From contig DASTWA010000007.1 in NCBI GenBank assembly GCA_035758825.1, forward strand, positions 5,513 to 69,512: 64,000 nucleotides of DNA. The letters run 5' to 3'. The notes beneath the pieces are model-generated. The model ran no database searches and was not told where the DNA came from. It saw only the letters and a program-made list of their open reading frames with translations. The translations under genes were made by a program, and so were the position numbers. The DNA is from JARIHD01 sp035758825. Lineage in GTDB: Bacteria > Patescibacteriota > Saccharimonadia > Saccharimonadales > UBA4665. Shown piece by piece: positions 34,157 to 42,230 of the stretch. Numbering within the stretch: position 1 is the first letter of the stretch; every line of letters begins with the position of its first letter.

Positions 34157-35473
34157 TTATGCTGTGCTTGTCCGCAGGACTTCGGATACGGTCGTTTCTC
34201 CACGGAGAGCTTTTATGAGGCCGTCCAAACCCATTGGCACAAAACCCTCCTTTAGGGCAGTGGAATGCAGGCGACGACCGGCAGTATGGTCTAGCAGCTC
34301 TTTTTGGATTGCCATGGTAACGGGTAGGACTTCGACGATTGCGATGCTGCCTTGGTAGCCCGTATGATGGCAGGCCTCGCAGCCTTCGTCGTTGGCCCGC
34401 CACAGGCTGGTGATTTTTGCAGGCGTTGTATTGACATGTTTATTGTCTCCCACGCCTTCTTTTGCAGCCAGTTGTTCTAGCTCGTGGACTTTGCGTTTTG
34501 CCGTGGCGGATGTCATGCCAAAGATTTTCTCGATTTCGGCAATTTGCTCCGGCGCCGGCATATACCGTTCACGGCAGTGGGTGCAGAGCTGACGAACGAG
34601 CCGCTGGCTGATGACCGTCCTGGTGGCCGTGGCAAGCAGGTAGGGTTCGTCGCTCATAGTCCTAAGATGGGCCAATCCGGCACTAGCGGAGTCGCTGTGG
34701 ATACCAGCAATCACCAGATGCCCGCCCATGGCCGCCTGGATGGCGAGAGCGGCGGTCGGTTTGTCCGGGAGGCTGCCGACCATCAGCACATTGGGGTCCT
34801 GGTTCAGCGCGGCTTGCAGGCCGTCCAAATAGGTTATACCGCGCTGCGGGCGGACCCGGGTTTGGCTCGCCCCTGGCAAACGGAATTCAATGGCGGATTC
34901 GACGGTCGATATGCTGATCGCCGGAGAGTTGAGTACCTGCAGCAGGCTGTGAATAGTTGTTGTTTTGCCGCTTCGGCGCGGGGCTGCGACCAGGATCAGG
35001 CCGTGGGAGTGTGCAAGAGCATCTCGAATAGTCCTGAGGTTCTCGCCCCAGAAACCGAGACCCTCCAGAGAGAGGGGCTTGTTCAACCGGCGGTTGATGT
35101 GCATGACGACCTTTTCGCCGCCAACCACGGGGAGCGTCGTAACCTGCACCTCGAACTGCTCTTCTCCGACAAGGGTGGCGTATTGGCCCTCCTGGGGCAT
35201 GTAATCATCCTCGGCGTTCAGGTGGGCGAGGGTTTTGATTTGCCCCACGACTGCCGGAAGTGACGCGACGGGGAGTTTATGGACACCTTTTAGCATGCCG
35301 TCAATACGGTAGCGCACAAGCACAAACCGTTCGTGGGGTTCGATATGAATATCGCTGGCGCGGTGTTTGACAGCGTGCTCTACGAGCATGCCGATGGTCT
35401 GCAAGACTTGCTCATCGCTGAACTTATCCGCGCCGCCAAGCAGTTTGCCTAAAAAGGAATCCTTAACACCCAT
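34157..35473 (-). CDS. PilB/GspE-family pilus ATPase with altered motifs
   Basis: Secretion ATPase of 438 residues, lacking the usual N-terminal MshEN region. Walker A is APRRSGKTTT (usually GPTGSGKTTT). The Asp-box reads STVESAIEFRLPG instead of TVEDPIEF. Walker B reads DPNVLMVGSLPDKPT where DPDVIMVGEIRDxET is expected, so the catalytic glutamate is serine. The His-box HLVIAGIHSDSA and the tetracysteine zinc site (CTHCRE ... CEACHHTGYQG) are intact. It may power pilin assembly poorly, or act as a partner or regulator of another PilB. TATAAT lies 12 bases upstream. Confidence 0.85.
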   Translation of the reverse strand: MGVKDSFLGKLLGGADKFSDEQVLQTIGMLVEHAVKHRASDIHIEPHERFVLVRYRIDGMLKGVHKLPVASLPAVVGQIKTLAHLNAEDDYMPQEGQYATLVGEEQFEVQVTTLPVVGGEKVVMHINRRLNKPLSLEGLGFWGENLRTIRDALAHSHGLILVAAPRRSGKTTTIHSLLQVLNSPAISISTVESAIEFRLPGASQTRVRPQRGITYLDGLQAALNQDPNVLMVGSLPDKPTAALAIQAAMGGHLVIAGIHSDSASAGLAHLRTMSDEPYLLATATRTVISQRLVRQLCTHCRERYMPAPEQIAEIEKIFGMTSATAKRKVHELEQLAAKEGVGDNKHVNTTPAKITSLWRANDEGCEACHHTGYQGSIAIVEVLPVTMAIQKELLDHTAGRRLHSTALKEGFVPMGLDGLIKALRGETTVSEVLRTSTA

Positions 35474-35621
35474 TGCTAGCTACCCATTATAGCGAAAACC
35501 ATAACCGTAATACAAAAAACTTGCACACAATGGCAAAGTATTATTTCTTACAAGCATAAACATAAAAACTGGTATAATATAGTGAACGACTTGGTGGGGA
35601 TAACAATACGGAGGGTTAACC

Positions 35622-36656
35622 ATGGCTGACAAAAAGGGAACAAAAGCAGAGAGCGAAGCGCATTCGGTGTCGGAAGGCAAGACCAAGGCATTAGGCCTTG
35701 CCATGGAACAGATCGAAAAGCAGTTCGGTAAGGGATCGATTATGAAGCTTGGCGAAGGCAATGCCTACGCCCAGGTAGAGACTATCCCCACCGGCAGCAT
35801 TTCGCTGGATTTGGCGCTGGGCGGCGGTTTGCCAAAGGGGCGCATCGTCGAAATATATGGACCGGAGAGCTCTGGCAAGACCACCTTGACCCTGCACGCA
35901 ATCGCCGAGGTCCAAAAGAATGGCGGCACAGCGGCATTTATTGATGCCGAGCATGCGCTTGACCCGTCATATGCAAAGCGCATCGGCGTAGATGTCGAGA
36001 ACCTATTGCTTAGCCAACCGGACAACGGTGAGCAGGCGCTGGAAATCACCGAAACGCTTGTCCGAAGCAACGCTGTCGATATTATTGTAGTTGACTCTGT
36101 TGCTGCCTTGGTCCCCCGCGCCGAAATCGAAGGTGATATGGGCGACTCACTGCCAGGTCTGCAGGCCCGCTTAATGAGCCAGGCGCTGCGCAAGCTCACC
36201 GGTGTCATCAACCGTTCAAAAGCCACGGTAATCTTCATTAACCAGATCCGTATGAAGATCGGTGTTATGTTCGGAAACCCCGAGACAACTACCGGCGGCA
36301 ATGCCCTTAAATTCTACGCCTCGGTCCGCATGGATATCCGCCGTACCGGTCAGATCAAGCAAGGCGACCAGGTTATCGGTAACCGCACCAGGGTCAAAGT
36401 AGTCAAAAACAAGATCGCACCGCCGTTCCGCGAAGCCGAGTTCGATATTATGTACAACGAAGGCATTAGCCGGAGCGGTGATGTTCTCGACATTGCCGTC
36501 AACCGCAACATTGTCGAAAAGAGCGGAGCGTGGTTTGCCTACAACGACCAAAAAATAGGGCAGGGCCGCGAAGCAGCCAAGACCTACCTCAATGAGAATC
36601 CAAAGGTAATCGAAGAATTAACCAAGAAAATCCGTGACGCTGCAGCGGCAGAATAA
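35622..36656 (+). CDS. recA: Recombinase RecA
   Basis: Strand-exchange protein of 344 residues. It has GGLPKGRIVEIYGPESSGKT (Walker A), EHALDPSYAKRIGVD, INQIRMKIGVMFGNPETTTG (L2) and a C-terminal domain ending acidic/Ala-rich. GGAGGG lies 5 bases before the ATG, and an extended -10 TGGTATAAT (35573-35578) gives a leader of about 35 bases. No LexA-type operator was seen. It is divergent from pilB; recX is three genes downstream. Confidence 0.98.
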   Translation: MADKKGTKAESEAHSVSEGKTKALGLAMEQIEKQFGKGSIMKLGEGNAYAQVETIPTGSISLDLALGGGLPKGRIVEIYGPESSGKTTLTLHAIAEVQKNGGTAAFIDAEHALDPSYAKRIGVDVENLLLSQPDNGEQALEITETLVRSNAVDIIVVDSVAALVPRAEIEGDMGDSLPGLQARLMSQALRKLTGVINRSKATVIFINQIRMKIGVMFGNPETTTGGNALKFYASVRMDIRRTGQIKQGDQVIGNRTRVKVVKNKIAPPFREAEFDIMYNEGISRSGDVLDIAVNRNIVEKSGAWFAYNDQKIGQGREAAKTYLNENPKVIEELTKKIRDAAAAE

Positions 36657-36687
36657 AAAAGCAGCGTAGCACGCGCAAGGCACACGC

Positions 36688-37221
36688 ATGACGTACCCAC
36701 CAGTTATTGTGGTAGATAAAGACGATATTGAAATCGGCAATGTAATGCTTGCCGAGGTCTGGAAAAAGGGCTTATATCATCGGATATCGCGTGTTATGGT
36801 CGAAGACGTTTCGGGCAAGGTGTTGCTTCAGCGCCGGAGCCCCGAGATGGGCCTTTATCCAAACAGGTGGGACTGTTCAGCAGGCGGGCATGTCGATGAA
36901 GGCATGACGTATCTTGGGGCCGCCAAACAAGAGGCGGCCGAAGAAATTGGCCTCGAAGAGGCGACGCTCGAGGAGATTGGTTATTTTTTCTTGCGGGCCG
37001 AATTTGAGGGACGAAAGATGTACAACTTCAATCGGCTCTACAGACTGCGGGTCGATGTAACTGATTTTACGGTTGAAGAACATGAGGTTGCTGCTGTCGC
37101 CTGGTTTACTAAAGAAGAGCTAGAGCGTATGGCCGCCGAAGACCCCCAGCAGCTCTCTGCTGGACTCCGCTACGTGATAAATAACTATTATCACAGTAGT
37201 TTGTACGCCGGTGTACAATAA
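36688..37221 (+). CDS. Nudix hydrolase (IPP isomerase-like subgroup)
   Basis: Protein of 177 residues. The Nudix box GHVDEGMTYLGAAKQEAAEE matches Gx5Ex7REuxEExGu except that the Arg is Gln; the metal-binding glutamates are present. The layout KVLLQRRSPEMGLYPNRWDC before the box is like YfcD/IPP-isomerase-related Nudix proteins. Substrate unknown. It starts 32 bases after recA. Confidence 0.85.
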   Translation: MTYPPVIVVDKDDIEIGNVMLAEVWKKGLYHRISRVMVEDVSGKVLLQRRSPEMGLYPNRWDCSAGGHVDEGMTYLGAAKQEAAEEIGLEEATLEEIGYFFLRAEFEGRKMYNFNRLYRLRVDVTDFTVEEHEVAAVAWFTKEELERMAAEDPQQLSAGLRYVINNYYHSSLYAGVQ

Positions 37222-37229
37222 TAGTAGCT

Positions 37230-37700
37230 ATGACAGCGACAAATCACATGATGGCAGGGGCAGTAGTGGCAACTGCCGTCCATAACCCACTTCTGGTATT
37301 TCCGGCAGTAATTGCATCCCACTTTGTGATCGATGTACTGCCGCATTTTGGCGTGCACGAAGATGCGCCAGCGGAGCGCAACAAGCATCCCTTATTCCGC
37401 TACGTGATATCGATCGATATTCTTTTGACAATATGTCTGTTGTTATTGCTGCCGTCCATCCTCCGCGGCGCGGTCAGCTGGTGGGTGCTCGTGACGGGGA
37501 TGTTCCTGGCGTGGGCACCGGACTTGGTGTGGGTACGTGAATTTTTTAAGATTCTAAAAACCAAGACCGATCATGAACGCAGGCATTGGTCAACACGCCT
37601 GCACCAAAAAATCCAGTGGTTCGAGAAGCCGCTTGGGCTGGTTACCGAAATCGTGTGGTTTGGCGCTATGGCTGTACTTCTCGGCTTGCTTGCGGCATGA
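37230..37700 (+). CDS. Membrane-associated hydrolase-like protein
   Basis: Protein of 156 residues with three or four membrane helices. Conserved His and Asp residues near the N-terminus (MTATNHMMAG and ASHFVIDVLPHFG) resemble membrane metal-dependent hydrolases of the YdjM/phospholipase C-like group. Catalysis is not proven. Its stop overlaps recX by ATGA. Confidence 0.65.
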   Translation: MTATNHMMAGAVVATAVHNPLLVFPAVIASHFVIDVLPHFGVHEDAPAERNKHPLFRYVISIDILLTICLLLLLPSILRGAVSWWVLVTGMFLAWAPDLVWVREFFKILKTKTDHERRHWSTRLHQKIQWFEKPLGLVTEIVWFGAMAVLLGLLAA

Positions 37701-38302
37701 GAATAACAAATATTAAGCAGCAAATTAGGCGTGCTGACCGTTATTCGATATTTATTGACGGCAAATATTCCTTTAGCCTAGGTGAAGCCGCCCTATTGTC
37801 CGAGGGGCTGGCCAGCGGACAGGAGCTCGACGAATCGAGACTTTGTAGGCTAAAGGAGGCCTCCGGAGCCGATAAAGCATATGGGAATGCCCTGCGTTAT
37901 GTGGCCATGCGCCCCCGGAGCGTTTGGGAAGTGCGGACCTACCTGCAGCGCAAGGATGTGGACGAGCCTGTCGCCGAGGGAATAATCAAGCGGCTGGAGG
38001 CTGTTGGCCTGCTTGACGATAACGAGTTTGCCAGATCGTGGACCGCAAGCCGAAGACTGCTAAAAAGTATCAGCAAGCGAAAGCTGCGCATGGAGCTTCA
38101 GCAAAAGCGCGTTCCCGAAGCAATCATCGGCAGTGTGCTACAAGAGGACAAGACGGATGAGCGGCAGACGCTTCGTGGGCTTATCGCAAAAAAGCGCGGC
38201 CGGTATCCTGACCAGGCCAAGCTTATGCAATATTTAGCGCGCCAGGGGTTTGGCTATGATGACATCAAATCAGCCATGCAGGAGTCGGCCGAAGATTACT
38301 AG
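37697..38302 (+). CDS. recX: Regulatory protein RecX
   Basis: RecA modulator of 201 residues made of three-helix repeats: ALRYVAMRPRSVWEVRTYLQ, RLEAVGLLDDNEFARSWTAS and KSISKRKLRMELQQKRVP. ATG 37697 overlaps the stop of the upstream gene by ATGA; longer frames extend into that gene and are not needed. Being downstream of recA fits a recombination operon. The 3' end overlaps the convergent PRC-barrel gene by 4 bases. Confidence 0.9.
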   Translation: MRITNIKQQIRRADRYSIFIDGKYSFSLGEAALLSEGLASGQELDESRLCRLKEASGADKAYGNALRYVAMRPRSVWEVRTYLQRKDVDEPVAEGIIKRLEAVGLLDDNEFARSWTASRRLLKSISKRKLRMELQQKRVPEAIIGSVLQEDKTDERQTLRGLIAKKRGRYPDQAKLMQYLARQGFGYDDIKSAMQESAEDY

Positions 38303-38817
38303 GCCCAGGCTTTGGCGTTGGCCGGAACGCGTCCCATCAGGTCTTGGACGACAATATTCCTATCTGTTATCTCCACGATTTGCGTCCGGTCGATGCCTAG
38401 GCTGCCCCCGGTAAAGTTTTTGATGAGCGACTGGCCGACATAGAGCTTTTGGACATACATGGTCGTGGTATCGGTGGCAAAGTCCACCACTTTGCCTATT
38501 TTTTCTTTGCTGGTGGTTTTAACCGATTTTCCAAGAAGGGTAAACCGTAGGTCCATGATGCCCTTAAGGCGAACCAATTCCTCAGGCTCGGCAAGCACAT
38601 CGTAGTCATCAATTACAAAACCTTGGACAATGACATCGCGTATATCTTGGTACAGAAGGACGAGCGTGCGTTTGCGGTGCAGCGAATCTTCACAATAAAG
38701 ACCCTCGATCTTAAGATTGTTCGGGTTGATGATTGCCCCTGTTGTTGTGGCAACCACGCCTCCCGTCCTCAGGCTGAGTACCGGTCTGTTCAGAAGATTT
38801 CCACTCAGTTGTAGCAT
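38299..38817 (-). CDS. PRC-barrel domain protein
   Basis: Protein of 172 residues with two PRC-barrel-like halves (about 8-80 and 85-165): GAIINPNNLKIEGLYCED and EKIGKVVDFATDTTTMYVQK. These small beta barrels occur in RNA-processing and photosynthetic proteins; role here unknown. Start ATG 38817 is chosen because TATACT (38830-38825, minus strand) ends 7 bases upstream; the GTG at 38823 is too close to the -10. Confidence 0.8.
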   Translation of the reverse strand: MLQLSGNLLNRPVLSLRTGGVVATTTGAIINPNNLKIEGLYCEDSLHRKRTLVLLYQDIRDVIVQGFVIDDYDVLAEPEELVRLKGIMDLRFTLLGKSVKTTSKEKIGKVVDFATDTTTMYVQKLYVGQSLIKNFTGGSLGIDRTQIVEITDRNIVVQDLMGRVPANAKAWA

Positions 38818-38895
38818 ATGCACTAGTATAGCGCGGCTGGCAATATTCTGCCAAAGGGCTTGTGTTTGAGGGCAACTCTGCCTAGCATCTATCTC

Positions 38896-40434
38896 GTGAA
38901 GAGAATAACTACCTACATCCTGACCTTAGCAACACTTAACCACCTTGCGCTACCGGTAGCGGTAGCGGCAATTACGGTGCCCCTGCCGCACAGTTACTCG
39001 TCGCCGGTCATTATTACCGAACTGCAAACAGGCGCGGCCGCGGCCAGCGATGAGTTTGTCGAAATCGCAAACGTCAGCCAAGACCCTGTCGACATTACAG
39101 GCTGGCAAATACGATACCAGAATGCGGCTACGGCTAGCGGCTCCTCGTTGCTCGGCACCGTGGTAGCCGACGATGGGAGTGCAACCATCCTATTACCTGG
39201 CGGATACTATGTGTTTCACACCGGTTTGCCCTTGCCGCCAGAGACGGCAAGCCAAGTGTACAGCACCAAGCTTTCCAGCACAGACAAAGCAGTCGGCTTA
39301 TTTGCACCCGATCCGCAAACTTGCCAAATGACCGTCCGCGACGCGATCGCTTGGGGCGTAAGCATGCTCGGGGAAGGCCGCTCGGTGCCGGCCGTGGGCG
39401 CCGGCGACAAGCACATCCAGCGTTATGTGGATGCCGCCGGGAGTTATATAGATTCCGACGATAACGCGCATGACGTGTCGATCCAAAAAAGCACGAAGGA
39501 TACGACCGAGCCAATGCTCTCCGCCGGAGCCACGCCTGGCCTGTTGAATACCCTGAACCTCCCAGACGAAGCCACGCCGGCCACGGGGTCGGCCTCGCAA
39601 TTCTCCCCATTAGAAATCGATGGCTGTTCGTTGCCCCAGGAAGAGGACGACCCTGGATTGGTCCCGCCGGACGAGGAGCCGCCCGCCGTCGTAGAGGACC
39701 AGCCTACGGACGAAACGGCTTCCGGTAGGGTTGCGCCGACTGCGAACAAGGGGTTGAAGTCGCCCCAGCTTACGGAGTTACTCCCCAATCCAGGCAAGCC
39801 TAGGACAGATGCCGCCGACGAGTTTGTGGAGCTGTACAATTCGAACGAAGCGCAGTTTGACCTCAGCGGATTTGCCATTGCAGCCGGGACCGGAAAAACC
39901 AAAAAGAAATACGCCTTTCCTCAAGGCGCCATATTGCCTGGCAAGTCATTCAAGGCGTATTTTTCTGCCGATACGCATCTGACGCTGTCAAATACGGAGG
40001 GCCTTGTCCAGCTCCTTGATCCGTTCGGCAACGTTATTAGCAGTACCGATGTATATTCGGCCGCCAAAGACGACCAGGCTTGGGCGCTGGCAAAAGGAGT
40101 TTGGCAATGGACGACCAAACCTACGCCGGGTTCGGCCAACCATGTCGTAGCTCCCGTAGCAAAAACAACCGCCAAAAAGGGTGGCTCAACCAGCATAAAG
40201 AGTGCAAGCCTGGCTTCGAAGAATACTGCTGCCACTGCGGCTATCTCGTCGCAGAATGCATCAGAAGAGGAGCAAAAGCCCGGGCTGCATATAGGGGTGC
40301 TTGCCCTGGTAGGTGTATTCGCGCTACTATACGGAGCGTATGAGTACCGAAGTGACGTGGCAAACAAAATCCACCAGTTCAGAATTCACCGAACAGCTCG
40401 CCGAGAGGCTCGGCAAGGCCTTAAGGGGCGGTGA
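38896..40434 (+). CDS. Exported lamin-tail-domain protein, membrane anchored
   Basis: Protein of 512 residues with a signal peptide (KRITTYILTLATLNHLALPV to AVAA), two lamin-tail (LTD) domains, and a Pro/Glu-rich linker between them. The first domain starts VIITELQTGAAAASDEFVEI and the second LTELLPNPGKPRTDAADEFV. A C-terminal membrane helix (HIGVLALVGVFALLYGAYEY) and basic tail complete it. LTDs are Ig-like surface or nucleic-acid-binding modules often found on exported bacterial proteins. GTG start with TAGCAT 7 bases upstream. The 3' end overlaps tsaE by 95 bases. Confidence 0.85.
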   Translation: MKRITTYILTLATLNHLALPVAVAAITVPLPHSYSSPVIITELQTGAAAASDEFVEIANVSQDPVDITGWQIRYQNAATASGSSLLGTVVADDGSATILLPGGYYVFHTGLPLPPETASQVYSTKLSSTDKAVGLFAPDPQTCQMTVRDAIAWGVSMLGEGRSVPAVGAGDKHIQRYVDAAGSYIDSDDNAHDVSIQKSTKDTTEPMLSAGATPGLLNTLNLPDEATPATGSASQFSPLEIDGCSLPQEEDDPGLVPPDEEPPAVVEDQPTDETASGRVAPTANKGLKSPQLTELLPNPGKPRTDAADEFVELYNSNEAQFDLSGFAIAAGTGKTKKKYAFPQGAILPGKSFKAYFSADTHLTLSNTEGLVQLLDPFGNVISSTDVYSAAKDDQAWALAKGVWQWTTKPTPGSANHVVAPVAKTTAKKGGSTSIKSASLASKNTAATAAISSQNASEEEQKPGLHIGVLALVGVFALLYGAYEYRSDVANKIHQFRIHRTARREARQGLKGR

Positions 40435-40810
40435 GGTTATTGAGCTGGTGAGCGATCTCGGCGGCGGCAAGACGACATTTACCCGGGGGCTCGTGAGGGG
40501 GCTGGGGAGTAGTGATGCGGTTGCCAGTCCAACGTTTACGATCAGCAAAGTCTACGATGCCGGAAAGCTGCAAGTGCACCACTTTGATTTTTATCGCCTG
40601 CACGAAGCCGGCATTATTGCCGACGAGCTTGCCGAAGTCGCAGGCGACCCGCACGCCATCGTCGTAGTGGAATGGGGCGACGTGGTTAAACATGTGCTAC
40701 CCCAAGATCATCTGACAATCTCGATTACTCAAGAAGCAGATGGCACCCGTACGTTGACATTCAAGGGCCCGGAAGACTTGGAGTACCTAATAAAGGCGGT
40801 AGAGGCGTGA
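40340..40810 (+). CDS. tsaE: TsaE, tRNA t6A biosynthesis ATPase
   Basis: P-loop ATPase of 156 residues required for t6A37 formation in ANN-decoding tRNAs. It has Walker A SDLGGGKTTFTRGLVRGLG (usually GDLGAGKT), VASPTFTISKVYDAG and HHFDFYRLHEAG, the family block, plus VVVEWGD. ATG 40340 starts the conserved domain and lies inside the 3' end of the lamin-tail gene, with TATACG 6 bases upstream. Its stop overlaps tsaB by 4 bases. Confidence 0.92.
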   Translation: MSTEVTWQTKSTSSEFTEQLAERLGKALRGGEVIELVSDLGGGKTTFTRGLVRGLGSSDAVASPTFTISKVYDAGKLQVHHFDFYRLHEAGIIADELAEVAGDPHAIVVVEWGDVVKHVLPQDHLTISITQEADGTRTLTFKGPEDLEYLIKAVEA

Positions 40811-41202
40811 TGCTCGTCTTAACCATTCGTACCGATAAGCCAGAGGCCGAAGTCGGCCTGTTTGCTGACGGCGACAAAATCGCTTATGAAGTCTGGGAAG
40901 CCCATCGTGAGCTTTCAGTGACGATTCATCAGCGCATCATAGATTTGCTGGAGGCCAGCGGCAAACAGCTTAACGACCTTGATGGCATAATCGGCTTTGC
41001 CGGCCCAGGCAGTTTTACTGGCCTACGGATAGGGCTTGCAGTAGCCAATGGCTTGTCGAGCGGTCTCGGAGTCCCAATCCTTGCCAGCAAGGGCGACGAT
41101 TGGATTCAGGCGGGCATCGCCCGGCTGGCAAAGGGCGAGCACGATACGATTGCACTCCCGGAGTATGGAGCACCGGTCCACATCACCAAACAAAAGAAAT
41201 AA
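40807..41202 (+). CDS. tsaB: TsaB-like protein, N-terminal domain only
   Basis: Protein of 131 residues with the TsaB signature GFAGPGSFTGLRIGLAVANG and an N-terminal ASKHA fold (ILTIRTDKPEAEVGLF-like). TsaB usually spans about 220 residues and scaffolds TsaD. Here the second lobe is almost entirely missing and the protein ends HITKQKK. GTGATG overlap with tsaE supports a functional pair. tsaD is not in the window. Confidence 0.85.
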   Translation: MMLVLTIRTDKPEAEVGLFADGDKIAYEVWEAHRELSVTIHQRIIDLLEASGKQLNDLDGIIGFAGPGSFTGLRIGLAVANGLSSGLGVPILASKGDDWIQAGIARLAKGEHDTIALPEYGAPVHITKQKK

Positions 41203-41270
41203 GTCGCAGCCATCCAACAAACTGCAACAAATTTGCAATAATTATCCTCATTTAGTTCACTACTGGGGGT

Positions 41271-42083
41271 ATGGAGCATGACCACGAACAACATCAGGCC
41301 GTTGAACTGGTATCGAGACAGATGCAGATCGCTACGGTCGCAGGTAATCTGGCGCTCGGCGCGGTAGAGACGGTCGTATCGGCAGCGAGTTCTGCTATAT
41401 CCGGAGTATCTGACGGAGTTCACAATATACTGGACGGCATCACCTACTGGAAGCAATTTGACAACCTACGGGGCGGCCTGACCGAAGAGCAAAGAATGCG
41501 CAACCGTCAGGTAAGCTACTGGCTATTGTCCGCGGCTTCGGTCGCCCTTAGCGCGAAAGCCGGCGTCGACTTTTTGTCGGACCACGAGGCCCAGCCGCAC
41601 CCCCTCCATATATACGCCGCCGCCGGATCGCTCGCGCTGAATGGGGCCATTTTAGGGGCCTTGGCAAACGGGGCGCGAAAGAACCGGCATCATGGTAACC
41701 CGGCTTTAGGCAAGGATATAAGTGCGACCTATAAGCATTTTATTGTCAGCGATATGCCTTCATCTGCAATTGCGGTGTTTGGAGCCTTTATGTATAAGCA
41801 GGGTATGCACAATGTTGAGCAACTCGCCGCTGTATCGAGCAGTCTTCTGACAGCATGGTTCTTCCGGCCGACAAAAAAGAATGTAGCCCACGAGCACAGC
41901 CATTTTATGGTCTGCGGGCATGACCATGACCACCGCACTAAGCATACATCGAGGAGACACCGGTCTACCGGACGGGGGCGCGAACCCCAAAAGACTTGGC
42001 GGCAGCGGATGGCCTACAAACCCCGGCACGCTCAGGCTGGAAATCAACAAAATATTGACCACTTTTACAACACGGGGGTATAG
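41271..42083 (+). CDS. CDF-like membrane protein with His-rich tail
   Basis: Protein of 270 residues. The N-terminal helix NLALGAVETVVSAASSAISG followed by SDGVHNILDGITYW reproduces the cation-diffusion-facilitator DxxHxxxD site. Further helices lie at about 85-105, 113-137 and 158-180. SDMPSSAIAVFGAF resembles the second metal-site helix, but the His-Asp spacing differs from HxxxD. The C-terminus is rich in His and Arg (HDHDHRTKHTSRRHR). It may export a divalent metal. GGGGG precedes the ATG. Confidence 0.6.
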   Translation: MEHDHEQHQAVELVSRQMQIATVAGNLALGAVETVVSAASSAISGVSDGVHNILDGITYWKQFDNLRGGLTEEQRMRNRQVSYWLLSAASVALSAKAGVDFLSDHEAQPHPLHIYAAAGSLALNGAILGALANGARKNRHHGNPALGKDISATYKHFIVSDMPSSAIAVFGAFMYKQGMHNVEQLAAVSSSLLTAWFFRPTKKNVAHEHSHFMVCGHDHDHRTKHTSRRHRSTGRGREPQKTWRQRMAYKPRHAQAGNQQNIDHFYNTGV

Positions 42084-42230
42084 TTTTACATAAGGATTTG
42101 CCGAGTTTGTGAAGTAGCAGTCCGATTCAAATATTCATAAAACATTTTAGACATTCAGATCTTGTTGGCTGGCTAGTGAAGTGATAGCGATTGCCTGCCG
42201 CAGAATCTGCACGATAGAAAGGAAACGCGT

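Noticed and set aside
34484..35263. 259-codon frame antisense to pilB
   Set aside because: The opposite strand encodes a recognisable ATPase through its whole length; this frame has no family features.
37586..37696. Upstream extension of recX
   Set aside because: It lies entirely inside the preceding membrane-protein gene; ATG 37697 with ATGA overlap fits the RecX N-terminus.
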